From NCBI GenBank assembly GCA_026003175.1, contig BPGT01000002.1:806001-870000 (forward strand): DNA of 64,000 bases, written 5' to 3'. This DNA comes from Armatimonadota bacterium. GTDB taxonomy: Bacteria; Armatimonadota; HRBIN16. The translations under genes were made by a program, and so were the position numbers. The notes under the pieces are model-generated. The model ran no database searches and was not told the DNA's origin. It worked only from the letters and a program-made list of their open reading frames with translations. Positions 26,186-35,331 of this stretch are shown here, one piece after another (the stretch's first letter is position 1; each line of letters opens with the position of its first letter).

Positions 26186-27268
26186 GTGGAGGAAGCTCGT
26201 TACCGTGCACTGTTGCGACTGGCGTACCTCGAGCTTCCTCCAAGGCGTTTGCTTGCTCTGCTGGATCACTTTGAGCATCCTGAAGACATCTTCTCCACCT
26301 CCCGGCACGATTTGCTGCGTGTAGAGAGCATGACCGAGACTGCCGCTGTCCGCGTCCTGAGCGCACCCGAACTCACCCCAAATCAGTGGCAAAGGTGGCA
26401 GAACAGTGGTGCTCGTCTACTCACGTGGCGCGATGATGGCTACCCCCCTGCCTTGCGCGAGATTGAGGACTTTCCTCCCCTGCTGTTCGTGCGCGGTAGC
26501 CTACAGGAGCGTGACCGGTTCGCCGTCGCTATCGTTGGCACGCGCCACCCCACACAATATGGCCGAACCGTCGCCGAGCGGCTTGCCCGCGAGCTGAGCC
26601 GCTATGGATTGACCATCATTAGCGGAGGAGCTCGAGGTATCGATACCGCCGCACATACCGGCGCGCTGCGAGCGGGTGGGCGTACGATAGCCGTGTTGGG
26701 CAGTGGGATTGACGTTCCATACCCGGTGGAGTCGGCGGCGCTATTCAATCGCATCGCTACGCAGGGTGCGGTGCTCTCCGAGTATCCTCCTGGCACCAAG
26801 CCCGAAGCCTGGCGGTTTCCCGCTCGCAACCGTCTGGTCAGTGCACTATCACTGGGCGTGCTGGTGGTGGAAGCTCCCAACGACAGCGGTGCTCTTATCA
26901 CCGCCACTCACGCGCTGGAACAAGGCAAGCCTGTGTTCGCCGTGCCGGGCAATATCGATACAGGACACAGCGCAGGTTGTCACCGGCTGATTAAGGACGG
27001 GGCTACTCTGGTGGATAGCGTCGAGGACATCGTGCGCGGGCTTGGCATCGTCTCCGAACCGCCTCCAGAACGTGCGCTGGAGATGCCATCGCTGACCCCA
27101 ATCCAGCAGGAGATTTTGCGCATGCTTTCGTTGACCCCGAAGCATGTGGACGTGTTAGCGGACGAGCTGAAACTGCCGGTGGCACAGCTAAACGCGGAAC
27201 TGTTGATACTGGAAATGCACAACCTCGTGCGAAGACAACCCGGAAACACGTATGTTCGGGTACCATAA
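26186..27268 (+). CDS. dprA: DNA-processing protein DprA (Smf)
   Basis: A 360-residue protein with GTG start. An N-terminal SAM-like helical region (RALLRLAYLELPPRRLLALL) precedes the Rossmann-like core: AIVGTRHPTQYG, TIISGGARGIDTAAHTGAL, AVLGSGIDVPYPVESAALF, LSEYPPGTKPEAWRFPARNR. A C-terminal winged helix follows (TPIQQEILRMLSLTPKHVDVLADEL). DprA loads RecA on incoming single-stranded DNA during natural transformation. It is complete and of normal length. No other competence genes are in the window apart from prepilin-like orphans. Confidence 0.95.
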   Translation: MEEARYRALLRLAYLELPPRRLLALLDHFEHPEDIFSTSRHDLLRVESMTETAAVRVLSAPELTPNQWQRWQNSGARLLTWRDDGYPPALREIEDFPPLLFVRGSLQERDRFAVAIVGTRHPTQYGRTVAERLARELSRYGLTIISGGARGIDTAAHTGALRAGGRTIAVLGSGIDVPYPVESAALFNRIATQGAVLSEYPPGTKPEAWRFPARNRLVSALSLGVLVVEAPNDSGALITATHALEQGKPVFAVPGNIDTGHSAGCHRLIKDGATLVDSVEDIVRGLGIVSEPPPERALEMPSLTPIQQEILRMLSLTPKHVDVLADELKLPVAQLNAELLILEMHNLVRRQPGNTYVRVP

Positions 27269-27337
27269 AGGGTGCGCAACCTTTGGCGCAATCTAAAGCC
27301 TGTGGTTATGCAAATCCAGTAACTGACTGCTGGTGGG

Positions 27338-28146
27338 ATGAAAAGCCTGAATATCTCTATTGCTAACACTGTTCTGAAGCTGGAATGCGCGGATGAAGAC
27401 TTCCTGCAAGAGCTACTGCAGGAACGATACACCGCGTTTGTTGCTTCAGAGGAAACACCAGACATCTGTGTTACCCTGCAACCCAAATCATCACCCCCTA
27501 CTCATGTACGTATAGAGAGCGTGAAGGTTCGGCAAGCGGAGGGAGGCTGGCGGTTTGTGTACGACACCTTCGTGGCGGATGTCACCCCGACAGCCGACAG
27601 GGCAGAGGTTGCCTGCTTACGCAGTTCTTACGCGGTAGACTCCTTCTTGCGCACGCTCATCGCGCTGTATCTACCGCAGCATCATGGCGTCATGCTACAC
27701 GCCTCTGCGGTAAGATACGGGGGGCAGGGCTACGTCTTCGCGGGACGATCTGGCGCAGGTAAAAGCACGGTAGCACGATTACTGGCTGGCGTCGCCGAGG
27801 TGCTGAGCGATGAGTTGATAGCCGTTCGCCAGATGCCTACAGGCTGGCAGGCGTTCGGTACCCCCCCTTCTGGGGCGATTTTGCTCGCGCCGGAGCCAAC
27901 CGGAACGCGCCGTTGCGGGGGATATACATGCTGCAGCACGCCAAACAGCACCATCTAGAGAGGCTCTCCCGCCGCGATGCTCTAACTGCTATCCTGCAGT
28001 GCAGCTTGCAGTTTGCCGAAGGCACACAGGTAGCAGAGTGGATGCTGAACGTGGTCTCCGCGCTGGTGCGCGACGTGCCCGCTTATCGTTTGCATTTCCT
28101 GCCGGATGTGGGGTTCTGGGAGATAGTGCAGCAGAGGTTGGTTTAG
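27338..28146 (+). pseudogene. HPr-kinase-like P-loop ATPase, interrupted by a frameshift in a C7 run
   Basis: The frame from ATG 27338 runs through HGVMLHASAVRYGGQGYVFAGRSGAGKSTVARLL (Walker A GRSGAGKST) and LSDELIAVRQ, as in HprK C-terminal-like proteins. It loses similarity at the C7 run 27861-27867 and stops at 27958. In another frame the sequence continues FWGDFARAGANRNAPLRGIYMLQHA to a normal end at 28146, so the tract is two bases too long or one short. This ATPase group is often found with peptide-modification or surface-polysaccharide genes and is not a true HPr kinase. Slipped-strand phase variation and read error are both possible. Confidence 0.78.
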
Positions 28147-28224
28147 GAACAGGAAATCGATTATCTGCGTGCTCATTAGATCACCCTCTACTATACCGCG
28201 GAAGGTCAAAGCAAGGACCAGCCC

Positions 28225-28587
28225 TCAGTCCACGCGAGATTTCCCCCGGTGCGAATTGCCTTCCAGGTAATCCACAAACAGGTCGTGACCGATATAGTAG
28301 TGCACAGAGTACTCTGCCGGACGGCATTGAATCAACCCTTTCGGCACAGCGTGAAAGAACAGGTCGGCAACACGCTGCGCCTCTTCGTGCACAACACGCC
28401 CGCCGTCCACGCGCGTAATGGACAAGTGCAGCAGGTCGTCCTCTCCTTCGAACTGCACCCGGAAGTTGCCAAGGATCGTACTGTATCGCTCGCGGCGGCT
28501 AAGCAGGATGGGTATTCCCGCCCGCGTATCCTCGACAATCGCCTCTAATATCCGGCGAACCTCCGGGTGCTCGCTCGCCAGTTTCAT
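28225..28587 (-). CDS. Conserved-looking hypothetical protein
   Basis: The start is ATG 28587, 7 bases after AGGAGG, giving 120 residues (MKLASEHPEVRRILEAIVED...). A PilZ-like beta pattern is hinted at by RRERYSTILGNFRVQFEGEDDLLHLSI but the conserved RxxxR and DxSxxG motifs are not clear, so no family is assigned. There is no signal peptide. The start overlaps the stop of the zinc-ribbon-like gene by 4 bases, implying co-translation. It faces the HprK-like gene tail to tail. Confidence 0.65.
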   Translation of the reverse strand: MKLASEHPEVRRILEAIVEDTRAGIPILLSRRERYSTILGNFRVQFEGEDDLLHLSITRVDGGRVVHEEAQRVADLFFHAVPKGLIQCRPAEYSVHYYIGHDLFVDYLEGNSHRGKSRVD

Positions 28588-28802
28588 ATGCGTTCCTCCT
28601 GACGTTCCGTTGGGCACGGGGCGCACCGGCAGTGTGCCACTCTGACCTCATTGCCTTGTGTCCATGTCATCAGCGGCTCGTCGAACGTGATGGGCTTCCC
28701 ACACACCAGACAGGTAAACAGCCAGTTCGGGTTTTCCTTTGTCCAGGGCTGGGATGGCTCCGCGCGTCTGAGCCGCTCCTTGCGCGCCAACGTCTCTGCC
28801 AT
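28584..28802 (-). CDS. Small Cys-rich (zinc-ribbon-like) protein
   Basis: The 72-residue frame from ATG 28802 follows AAAGGAGG. It carries CLVCGKPI and, about 24 residues later, AHCRCAPC: two CxxC-type knuckles with His, suited to binding one zinc ion. The N-terminus is basic (ETLARKERLRRAE). It is translationally coupled to the hypothetical gene that follows. Function unknown; likely a nucleic-acid or protein adaptor. About 110 bases without a gene separate it from the HtrA gene. Confidence 0.65.
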   Translation of the reverse strand: MAETLARKERLRRAEPSQPWTKENPNWLFTCLVCGKPITFDEPLMTWTQGNEVRVAHCRCAPCPTERQEERI

Positions 28803-28912
28803 TGCATCCCAACCTCCTTTCCGCAGCAGCATCTGGGCACTGGCAAAATGCTTAGACGGATGGCGCGCCCTGCAGGTTTCACCAGAATCGGTGATGTGTC
28901 ATAGATTTTGTG

Positions 28913-30070
28913 CTAAATTCCCGGCACTGGTCGCCCGAACCGGTCAGTGGGGTGGTCGGCGACACGCAGGCGAACCCTTCCCCGTTCGGTTCCCCGCTGC
29001 ACCAGCAAGGTGACCTCCGTGCCGGCAGGCATGGCGGCAATCATGTTTTTCAGCTCGCCCGGGGAGGTAACCCGCTTGCCGTTGCACTCCAGAATGATGT
29101 CGTCGATATCCAGCCCGGCAAGGTCGGCGGGGCTGTTGCGAAACAGGTTGGCAACGATGACACCCTGTACCGTACCCTCCTCCACGCGGGCAGGGATAAT
29201 CCCCAGCCATCCACGCGATACCTTGCCCTCGCGTAGCAGCAGTTCCATCACTCGCCGCGCCTCTGCACTGGGGATAGCGAAACCAATACCCACGTTGCCA
29301 CCGCTCTGCGACAGGATAGCGGTGTTGATGCCTACCAGCTCGCCGCGGATGTTCACCAGCGCACCGCCAGAGTTGCCCGGGTTAATCGCAGCGTCGGTCT
29401 GAATGAAGTCTTCATACACAGAGATGCCTACATCTCGTCTTCCCTTCGCGCTGACAATACCCGCCGTGACCGTTTGACTCAGCCCGTATGGATTGCCGAT
29501 AGCCAGCACCCATTCGCCCACCTCCAGCGCACGCGAGTCTCCCCACTTGATAGCGGGCAGGTTGCTCGCGCGGATGCGCAACAGCGCAAGGTCGGTTGCA
29601 GGGTCGGTGCCGACTACCTGCACGTCCGAGAATCTGCGCCCATCGGCGAGGGTTACGGAGATTCGGCTTGCGCCTGCGATGACATGGTTGTTGGTGAGTA
29701 TCAAGCCATCCCGACTTACAATAACTCCCGACCCCAGGCTGCGCACCACACGTTCCGGCTCGCGGAAAGGGATATCCTCGTCGCCAAAGAAGTAGCGGAA
29801 CAGCGGGTCGTCGAACAAGGGGGATCGCCTGCCCGGGATAATCGTTGCTGCGCTGATGTTCACAACCGAAGGTGTGGCTATCTTGGCTACCGCCGCAAAG
29901 GCTTCAGAGCTGCTCTTCAGTTGTGTGGATGCCTGCTCGAAGCTCATCGGCGGCGGTTCAGGTACGGCAGGATTCGGTCGGGTGCGTGCGCCCAGCCACC
30001 ATCCCGCCAGCAGAGCAAACACCACCAGCACGGCAATAGGCACAACGTTGCGTTGCTCAAGGTGCCTCAT
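28913..30070 (-). CDS. HtrA/DegP-like periplasmic serine protease
   Basis: About 385 residues. An N-terminal membrane anchor (VVPIAVLVVFALLAGWWLGA) is followed by a trypsin-like domain with His in TNNHVIAG, Asp in DPATDLALLRI and Ser in INPGNSGGAL, then one PDZ domain (GVIVANLFRNSPADLAGLDIDDIILECNG). One PDZ and a signal anchor fit the DegS/HtrA group of protein-quality-control proteases. ATG 30070 overlaps the end of folC by 14 bases; an upstream in-frame ATG at 30097 is possible. No regulatory site seen. Confidence 0.93.
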   Translation of the reverse strand: MRHLEQRNVVPIAVLVVFALLAGWWLGARTRPNPAVPEPPPMSFEQASTQLKSSSEAFAAVAKIATPSVVNISAATIIPGRRSPLFDDPLFRYFFGDEDIPFREPERVVRSLGSGVIVSRDGLILTNNHVIAGASRISVTLADGRRFSDVQVVGTDPATDLALLRIRASNLPAIKWGDSRALEVGEWVLAIGNPYGLSQTVTAGIVSAKGRRDVGISVYEDFIQTDAAINPGNSGGALVNIRGELVGINTAILSQSGGNVGIGFAIPSAEARRVMELLLREGKVSRGWLGIIPARVEEGTVQGVIVANLFRNSPADLAGLDIDDIILECNGKRVTSPGELKNMIAAMPAGTEVTLLVQRGTERGRVRLRVADHPTDRFGRPVPGI

Positions 30071-31451
30071 TGCCAGCGTTCTCCCCTGAAGCTGCATAGG
30101 TCATTCCCTCCTCCGGGTTTGTGATTCGATACGGCTGCCATTTTTCCACCGGTACCTCTCCTACCACGTAAAAGCTACCTGTGACACACACCAGGTCATC
30201 GGCATGCGCCATGCTCATCGCATGCTCTACCGCTTCTGGCACAGACGGGATAATCTCGTAAGGTGGAAGAGACATAGTGGATGACTCAGGCAGGTCCATA
30301 GCAGGACGCGCTCGTTCTTTCGGTTGAGTAAAGATGATATGTGACGCCAGCGGTGCAAGCGCATCCACCACCCCTTGCGGTTCGTGTCCCTTTGTCATGC
30401 CCAACACCAGTATCAACCGCCGGTAGCGGAAGGTTTCGACAATCGCTTGCGCCAGACAGCGGGCGGCGTCCACATTGTGTGCCCCGTCCAGCAGTAAAGT
30501 TGGCGAACGCCGCACAATTTGCATCCTGCCGGGCAGGGTAGTATGTTCCAGACCGATGCGGATTGCGCTTTCCGGTATCTCTACCCGATGGGCATGTTGC
30601 AATGCTTCGATGGCGGCGACGGCTACCGCCGCGTTGGAGCACTGGTGCCTCCCTAGCAGGCGCAGGCTCAGGTGACGATATACCCCATCCGTTGTGCGCA
30701 CGGATACCCTCTGCCTCATCCGATGCACCCCTTCATCCTGCCAGTGTACCCTGCGTGCCGGTGGCGGGATAACCATGCGTTCGGGTTTTACCTCCGTCAG
30801 AGGCACACCAGCCCGCTGGGCGTGCTCGCGAATCACCTCCAAAGGCTCTGGGGCGACCACTCCGGTCACCACCGGCGCGTATGGCTTGATGATGCCTGCC
30901 TTCTCCGCTGCGATTTTGCCCAGCGTATCCCCCAGCCTGTCCATATGGTCCCAGCCAATGGAGGTAATCACGCTCACCAGCGGGCGCACCACGTTGGTGG
31001 CGTCCAGTCTACCACCCAGCCCCACCTCAACCACCGCGAAATCCACCCGTTGTTCGGCAAAACAGCTGAACCCCACCGCCGTTTTGAGTTCAAACTCTGT
31101 TACTTGCCCCAGCGGGGTTTGCGCCAGTTCCTCGATATGTGGCTTAATCCATGTCACCAGCCGCGCGAAATCGGCTTCGGGAATCATATAGCCGTTCACC
31201 TGTATCCGCTCGCGCAGGTTAAACACGTAGGGCGAGAGATACAGCCCCACCTTGTACCCTGCCGCCTGCAGAACGGTAGCGATGAATGCACTGGTGGAAC
31301 CCTTGCCGTTGGTTCCTGCTACGTGGATAACGCGCAGTTGATGGTGTGGGTTACCTATGCGCTCCAGCAACGCCTCGAATCGCTCATTACCCAGCTTGAT
31401 GCCGAAGCGCTTCAAACTCTGCATGTACATTACAGCGCGTGCGTAGTCCAT
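30057..31451 (-). CDS. folC: Bifunctional folylpolyglutamate synthase / dihydrofolate synthase
   Basis: A 464-residue Mur-ligase-type enzyme: VAGTNGKGSTSAFIATVL (P-loop), GLYLSPYVFNLRERIQVNG, FSCFAEQRVDFAVVEVGLGGRLDATN, ITSIGWDHMDRLGDT, AAEKAGIIKP and the C-terminal LLDGAHNVDAARCL. It adds glutamate to dihydropteroate and folates in the cytosol. It lies between an MFS gene 20 bases upstream and the HtrA gene it overlaps. A second folate/pterin gene, folE2, is at 44.2 kb. Confidence 0.95.
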   Translation of the reverse strand: MDYARAVMYMQSLKRFGIKLGNERFEALLERIGNPHHQLRVIHVAGTNGKGSTSAFIATVLQAAGYKVGLYLSPYVFNLRERIQVNGYMIPEADFARLVTWIKPHIEELAQTPLGQVTEFELKTAVGFSCFAEQRVDFAVVEVGLGGRLDATNVVRPLVSVITSIGWDHMDRLGDTLGKIAAEKAGIIKPYAPVVTGVVAPEPLEVIREHAQRAGVPLTEVKPERMVIPPPARRVHWQDEGVHRMRQRVSVRTTDGVYRHLSLRLLGRHQCSNAAVAVAAIEALQHAHRVEIPESAIRIGLEHTTLPGRMQIVRRSPTLLLDGAHNVDAARCLAQAIVETFRYRRLILVLGMTKGHEPQGVVDALAPLASHIIFTQPKERARPAMDLPESSTMSLPPYEIIPSVPEAVEHAMSMAHADDLVCVTGSFYVVGEVPVEKWQPYRITNPEEGMTYAASGENAGNEAP

Positions 31452-31471
31452 ACATTTCCTTCCCGCTTGCT

Positions 31472-32707
31472 TTACACCGCCGGAAGCTGACGCACATCAC
31501 GTCGGACCGCAGCCAGTCCGACAACCGTCGCACACATCAGCGCGCCGATTACCACTGCTGTTGTTGCAGTCCAGTGCGAAGCCAGCCATCCCATCAACAG
31601 GTTCCCAAACGGCGCCAGCCCCATTAGGGCAAACACATGCAGCGACATGGTGCGCCCACGCAGGTACTCCGGGCTGAGGGATTGCAATAGCGCGTTGATG
31701 GAGCCCAATGTACTGACTGCGCAACCGCCAATCAACACCAGACATCCCAGCGAAAACAGGTAGCTGCGTGAGAGCGCGAACAGAAACAAACCGACGCACA
31801 GCCCCGTAGCGGCAGTAATCACTACCTTGCCTCTGGGCACAACACCCGTCACTCTTGCCAGGGTCAGCGCGCCAAAACCGGTTGCCGAAAACAAGTTGCC
31901 CAAGCCCTGCTTCCCTACCTGCAACACATCGCGAGCGAAAACGGGCATCAGCGTTGTATACGACATCGCAAAGATGCTCAGTGCGCAGTCAAGAAGCACC
32001 AGCGTCCTTAACAAGCCGTCGCGGTATACGTAGCTCACCCCCTCCTTCAGTTCCGACCACACCGAGAGACGTTCCACCACGCTCTGGTTGGGCGTTCCGG
32101 GAATGCGCCAAAGAGCGAAAATGATGCCCAGATAGCTTAGCGCGTTGATGAAGAAGCACCACCCCGCATTGAGCACCTCAATTAGTTTACCCGCGATGGC
32201 TGGTCCCAGAATACGTGCCGTGTTGAACGCAGCGGAGTTCATCGCCACACCCACTGTGACGAATTGTTCGCCCACCAGGTCCATCACCATTGCCTGTCGT
32301 GCGGGGGCATCTATCGCGACAATCAAACCATTGAGCGACGCAATGAGCGCGATGTGCCAGAACTCCACCCGCCCCGTCAGTACCAGTATCGACAGCACAA
32401 AAGCGTTTATGGCAAACAACGCCTGGGTTGCAATCACCAGCTTACGCTTCTCGAAACGGTCCGCCACCACCCCACCGAACAAACTGAACAACGTCGTTGG
32501 CAGTGACCCCACAAATCCCAAAAGCCCTAAAAGCAATTTGCTATTGGTAATCTCGTAAACCACCCATCCCTGAGCGACTGTCTGCATCCAGCTACCGAGA
32601 AAGGAGACGAACGCCCCAACCCAGTAAGTGCGGTAAACGCTATTGTGCCAGAGCGCAACAGCGGGAGAAGGTGAACCGCTGACGTTATCGTCTTTACGCT
32701 GCCCCAT
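31472..32707 (-). CDS. MFS transporter (MFS_3 / enterobactin-exporter-like)
   Basis: A 411-residue protein with about 12 helices. YRTYWVGAFVSFLGSWMQTVAQGWVVYEITNS and LFGGVVADRFEKRKLVI are diagnostic of the MFS_3 branch, as is DAPARQAMVMDLVGEQ later on. Usual cargo is small hydrophobic molecules or siderophores; nothing here names a substrate. It is first of a run with folC and htrA, divergent from the hydrogenase operon. Confidence 0.9.
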   Translation of the reverse strand: MGQRKDDNVSGSPSPAVALWHNSVYRTYWVGAFVSFLGSWMQTVAQGWVVYEITNSKLLLGLLGFVGSLPTTLFSLFGGVVADRFEKRKLVIATQALFAINAFVLSILVLTGRVEFWHIALIASLNGLIVAIDAPARQAMVMDLVGEQFVTVGVAMNSAAFNTARILGPAIAGKLIEVLNAGWCFFINALSYLGIIFALWRIPGTPNQSVVERLSVWSELKEGVSYVYRDGLLRTLVLLDCALSIFAMSYTTLMPVFARDVLQVGKQGLGNLFSATGFGALTLARVTGVVPRGKVVITAATGLCVGLFLFALSRSYLFSLGCLVLIGGCAVSTLGSINALLQSLSPEYLRGRTMSLHVFALMGLAPFGNLLMGWLASHWTATTAVVIGALMCATVVGLAAVRRDVRQLPAV

Positions 32708-32755
32708 ACGTTATCATTTTACCATTAAGTTTGAGGCGGAGTAAACAACGGGCTG

Positions 32756-32800
32756 TTGCATCTTCCGAAAGGATATGATATTCTATTAGTTGAATAGAAT
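32756..32800 (+). promoter_or_regulatory. Promoter and palindromic operator of the hydrogenase operon
   Basis: TTGCAT (32756-32761), 17-base spacer, TATTCT (32779-32784). An exact inverted repeat ATTCTATT (32780-32787) / AATAGAAT (32793-32800) with a 5-base centre overlaps the -10 box and the likely start site, the position of a repressor site. Confidence 0.65.
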
Positions 32801-32848
32801 GAACCTACTGTTTGAAATTTGGGTGTACGATACTGGAGGAGAAGGTTC

Positions 32849-34033
32849 ATGCCACAGTCGGATGCTGAGGAGGGAAAACGATTCACTTTGCCCGCCTCGC
32901 GGTTTCAACAGCTGTTCGATGCTCTGCAACGGCTTGGCTATCAGGTTATCGCCCCTACCCTGCTGGACGGCGCTATGGTCATCGAGCAGGTGGAATCGGT
33001 GGATGAACTGCCCATTGGCTTTTGCGATGAACAGCGGGCGGGTGTGTATCGCCTGAAGCGACGTGCGGACAGGGCGTTCTTTGGCTATGCTGTGGGACCG
33101 CGCTCGTGGAAGCACTATCTCTATCCGCCCCGTCAACGGCTGTGGCAGGCGAAGCGCAACGGCAGCGTTGGTTTTCAGGTTATTCCCGAACAGGAGCAGA
33201 TACCGCGTTACGCTTTCGTTGGAGTGCGGGCGTGCGAGCTGGCAGCCATCGCGATTCAAGACAAGATTTTTCTAAACGGGCAGCATCAAGATGAGCACTA
33301 CCAGCACAGGCGCGAGAACGTCTTGCTCATCGCAGTGAACTGTACCTGCCCTGCAGGCAACTGCTTTTGCACTTCCGTCGGGACAGGTCCACGTGTGCAG
33401 GCAGGTTTCGATTTGGCGATAACAGAGGTGTTGGGCGGCAAGGCACACTTTCTGGTGATAGAGGTCGGCAGCCAGCGCGGCGCAGCGGTATTGGAAGGTG
33501 TGGACGTTCAGCCCGCTACCGAGCAGCAATGGCAGCAGGCACAACAGGCTGTGGATAGCGCTGCCAGACGTATCCTGAAGCACCTGGACACCGCCGACCT
33601 GAAAGAGCTGCTCTACCGTCATTTGGACAGCCCACACTGGGAGACGGTAGCGAAACGGTGTCTCACCTGTTCGAACTGCACAATGGTGTGTCCTACCTGC
33701 TTCTGCCATACCGTAGAGGACACAACAAACCTGCAAGGGACAGTTGCTGAGCGGTGGCGCAAGTGGGATTCCTGTTTCCACATTGATTTCTCTTATATTC
33801 ACGGTAGCCCGGTGCGCGTATCTGAGGCGTCGCGCTATCGCCAGTGGATTACCCACAAGCTGGCGTTCTGGCAGGAACAGTTCGGCACGTTGGGCTGTGT
33901 TGGGTGCGGGCGGTGCATCACGTGGTGTCCCGTGGGCATCGATATCACCGAGGAGATACGCGCCTTGCGACGAAGCGAGGAGGGCGGCGTTGCCCCAATG
34001 GTACCAAAGGAGGAGAGCCATGCGAACACTTGA
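32849..34033 (+). CDS. hydB: Group 3b [NiFe] hydrogenase beta subunit (iron-sulfur)
   Basis: The start ATG 32849 follows GGAGGAGAAGG; product about 394 residues. Three cysteine groups are visible: CTCPAGNCFC in the middle, then ferredoxin-type CLTCSNCTMVCPTCFC and CVGCGRCITWCPVGID near the C-terminus for [4Fe-4S] clusters. This matches the HydB/anaerobic sulfite reductase A family, which passes electrons between the hydrogenase module and the flavin subunit. First gene of the HydB-CNBD-HydG-HydD-HydA operon; its end overlaps the next gene by 14 bases. Confidence 0.92.
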   Translation: MPQSDAEEGKRFTLPASRFQQLFDALQRLGYQVIAPTLLDGAMVIEQVESVDELPIGFCDEQRAGVYRLKRRADRAFFGYAVGPRSWKHYLYPPRQRLWQAKRNGSVGFQVIPEQEQIPRYAFVGVRACELAAIAIQDKIFLNGQHQDEHYQHRRENVLLIAVNCTCPAGNCFCTSVGTGPRVQAGFDLAITEVLGGKAHFLVIEVGSQRGAAVLEGVDVQPATEQQWQQAQQAVDSAARRILKHLDTADLKELLYRHLDSPHWETVAKRCLTCSNCTMVCPTCFCHTVEDTTNLQGTVAERWRKWDSCFHIDFSYIHGSPVRVSEASRYRQWITHKLAFWQEQFGTLGCVGCGRCITWCPVGIDITEEIRALRRSEEGGVAPMVPKEESHANT

Positions 34034-34505
34034 AACCATCCTTGCTGAGCATCCTTTCTTCGCGGGGCTGGAGCAGCGATATCTGCAGATTATCGCCGGC
34101 TGTGCTACTAACGTCGTGTTCGAGAAAGGGCAAATCATTTTTCGGGAGGGTGAGGAGGCAAATCGGTTCTACCTTATCCGGCAGGGCAGGGTGGCGCTGG
34201 AGGTGCACGCGGCTGGCATCGGTACTCTTACCATCCAGACACTGGACGCAGGCGACATTCTGGGCTGGTCCTGGCTGGTGCCTCCCTACCGATGGCACTT
34301 TGACGCGAAAGCGGTAGAGCCAACACGCGCTATTGCTCTGGACGGGGAGTGCCTGCGTCGCAAGTGTGAGGAGGACCATGATCTCGGCTACGAGCTGCTC
34401 AAGCGATTCGCCGAGATTATCACCCAGAGGCTCCAGGCGACCCGCTTACAGCTGCTGGACGTGTACGGTACAGAAGGTCACATATCACGCAGAGGGAGAG
34501 CATAG
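34020..34505 (+). CDS. Cyclic-nucleotide-binding-domain protein without DNA-binding domain
   Basis: Starts at ATG 34020 after AAAGGAGG, inside the end of hydB; a longer frame from 33744 has no ribosome site. The 161 residues form one CRP-type beta-barrel: FFAGLEQRYLQIIAGCA, GQIIFREGEEANRFYLIRQGRVALEV, LDAGDILGWSWLVPPYRWHFDAKA, then the C-helix. The protein stops where the helix-turn-helix of Crp/Fnr proteins would begin. The phosphate-binding cassette lacks the classical RxxSA arrangement (WSWLVPPYRWHFDA), so the ligand is uncertain. Embedded between hydrogenase subunit genes, it probably modulates or assembles the complex. Confidence 0.85.
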   Translation: MRTLETILAEHPFFAGLEQRYLQIIAGCATNVVFEKGQIIFREGEEANRFYLIRQGRVALEVHAAGIGTLTIQTLDAGDILGWSWLVPPYRWHFDAKAVEPTRAIALDGECLRRKCEEDHDLGYELLKRFAEIITQRLQATRLQLLDVYGTEGHISRRGRA

Positions 34506-34513
34506 CCTGAACA

Positions 34514-35329
34514 ATGGTTCCACGTCCATTTCGGTTACAGCAGATACGACGCGAGACACATGATACCTTCACGCTACACCTGGAGCCCGTGGACGGTTCC
34601 GACGGTTTCCCCTTCCGGGCGGGGCAGTTCAACATGCTGTATGTATTCGGCGTGGGCGAAATACCCATCTCTATCAGCAGCGACCCCACGAACCCCCGCG
34701 TGCTGATGCATACCACCCGGGAGGTGGGCACGGTGACCAAAGCGATGGGCAAACTCCGTCGTGGCGATATTATCGGTGTGCGAGGACCGTTTGGCACGCC
34801 CTGGCCCATCGAGCAGGCGGAAGGTGCGGATGTGGTCATCGTAGCAGGAGGCATCGGCTTGGCACCACTACGCCCCGCGCTATACCATCTGCTGGCGCAC
34901 CGCGACCGCTACGGCAAAATCGTGTTGCTCTACGGAACCCGTACGCCGGGCGACATCCTGTACCGGCGCGAACTACAGCGGTGGCGTGCCCAGTTTGACC
35001 TTGAGGTGCACATCACCGTAGACCGCGCGCTGAGTGGGTGGCGAGGCAACGTGGGTGTGGTCACCTCGCTAATCCCCCGCGCACCTTTCGACGCTCGTAA
35101 CACCGTCGCGCTGGTGTGCGGTCCCGAAATCATGATGCGATTTACTGTGCTGGAGCTGCAACGACGAGGTGTCTCCCCGTCGCGTATCTACGTCTCGCTG
35201 GAACGCAATATGAAGTGCGGAGTGGGCATGTGCGGGCACTGTCAACTGGGACCGTTCTTCGTCTGCAAAGATGGTCCCGTGTTTTCCTACGACAAGGTGC
35301 AGCATCTACTTGAAAAACGGGAGATATAG
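34514..35329 (+). CDS. hydG: Group 3b [NiFe] hydrogenase gamma subunit (FAD/NAD(P)-binding)
   Basis: A 271-residue ferredoxin-NADP reductase-type protein: [29 protein letters not shown] (FAD), [17 protein letters not shown] (NAD(P) loop), [15 protein letters not shown] and the C-terminal [23 protein letters not shown] with four Cys for a [2Fe-2S] cluster. It exchanges electrons with NAD(P)H. Normal length for HydG/dihydroorotate dehydrogenase B-like proteins; position after hydB identifies it as the hydrogenase subunit. The next gene begins 2 bases after its stop. Confidence 0.93.
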   Translation: MVPRPFRLQQIRRETHDTFTLHLEPVDGSDGFPFRAGQFNMLYVFGVGEIPISISSDPTNPRVLMHTTREVGTVTKAMGKLRRGDIIGVRGPFGTPWPIEQAEGADVVIVAGGIGLAPLRPALYHLLAHRDRYGKIVLLYGTRTPGDILYRRELQRWRAQFDLEVHITVDRALSGWRGNVGVVTSLIPRAPFDARNTVALVCGPEIMMRFTVLELQRRGVSPSRIYVSLERNMKCGVGMCGHCQLGPFFVCKDGPVFSYDKVQHLLEKREI

Positions 35330-35331
35330 CG

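Noticed and set aside
34020-34505. Full Crp/Fnr transcription factor
   Set aside because: The protein ends after the C-helix; no helix-turn-helix is encoded before the stop.
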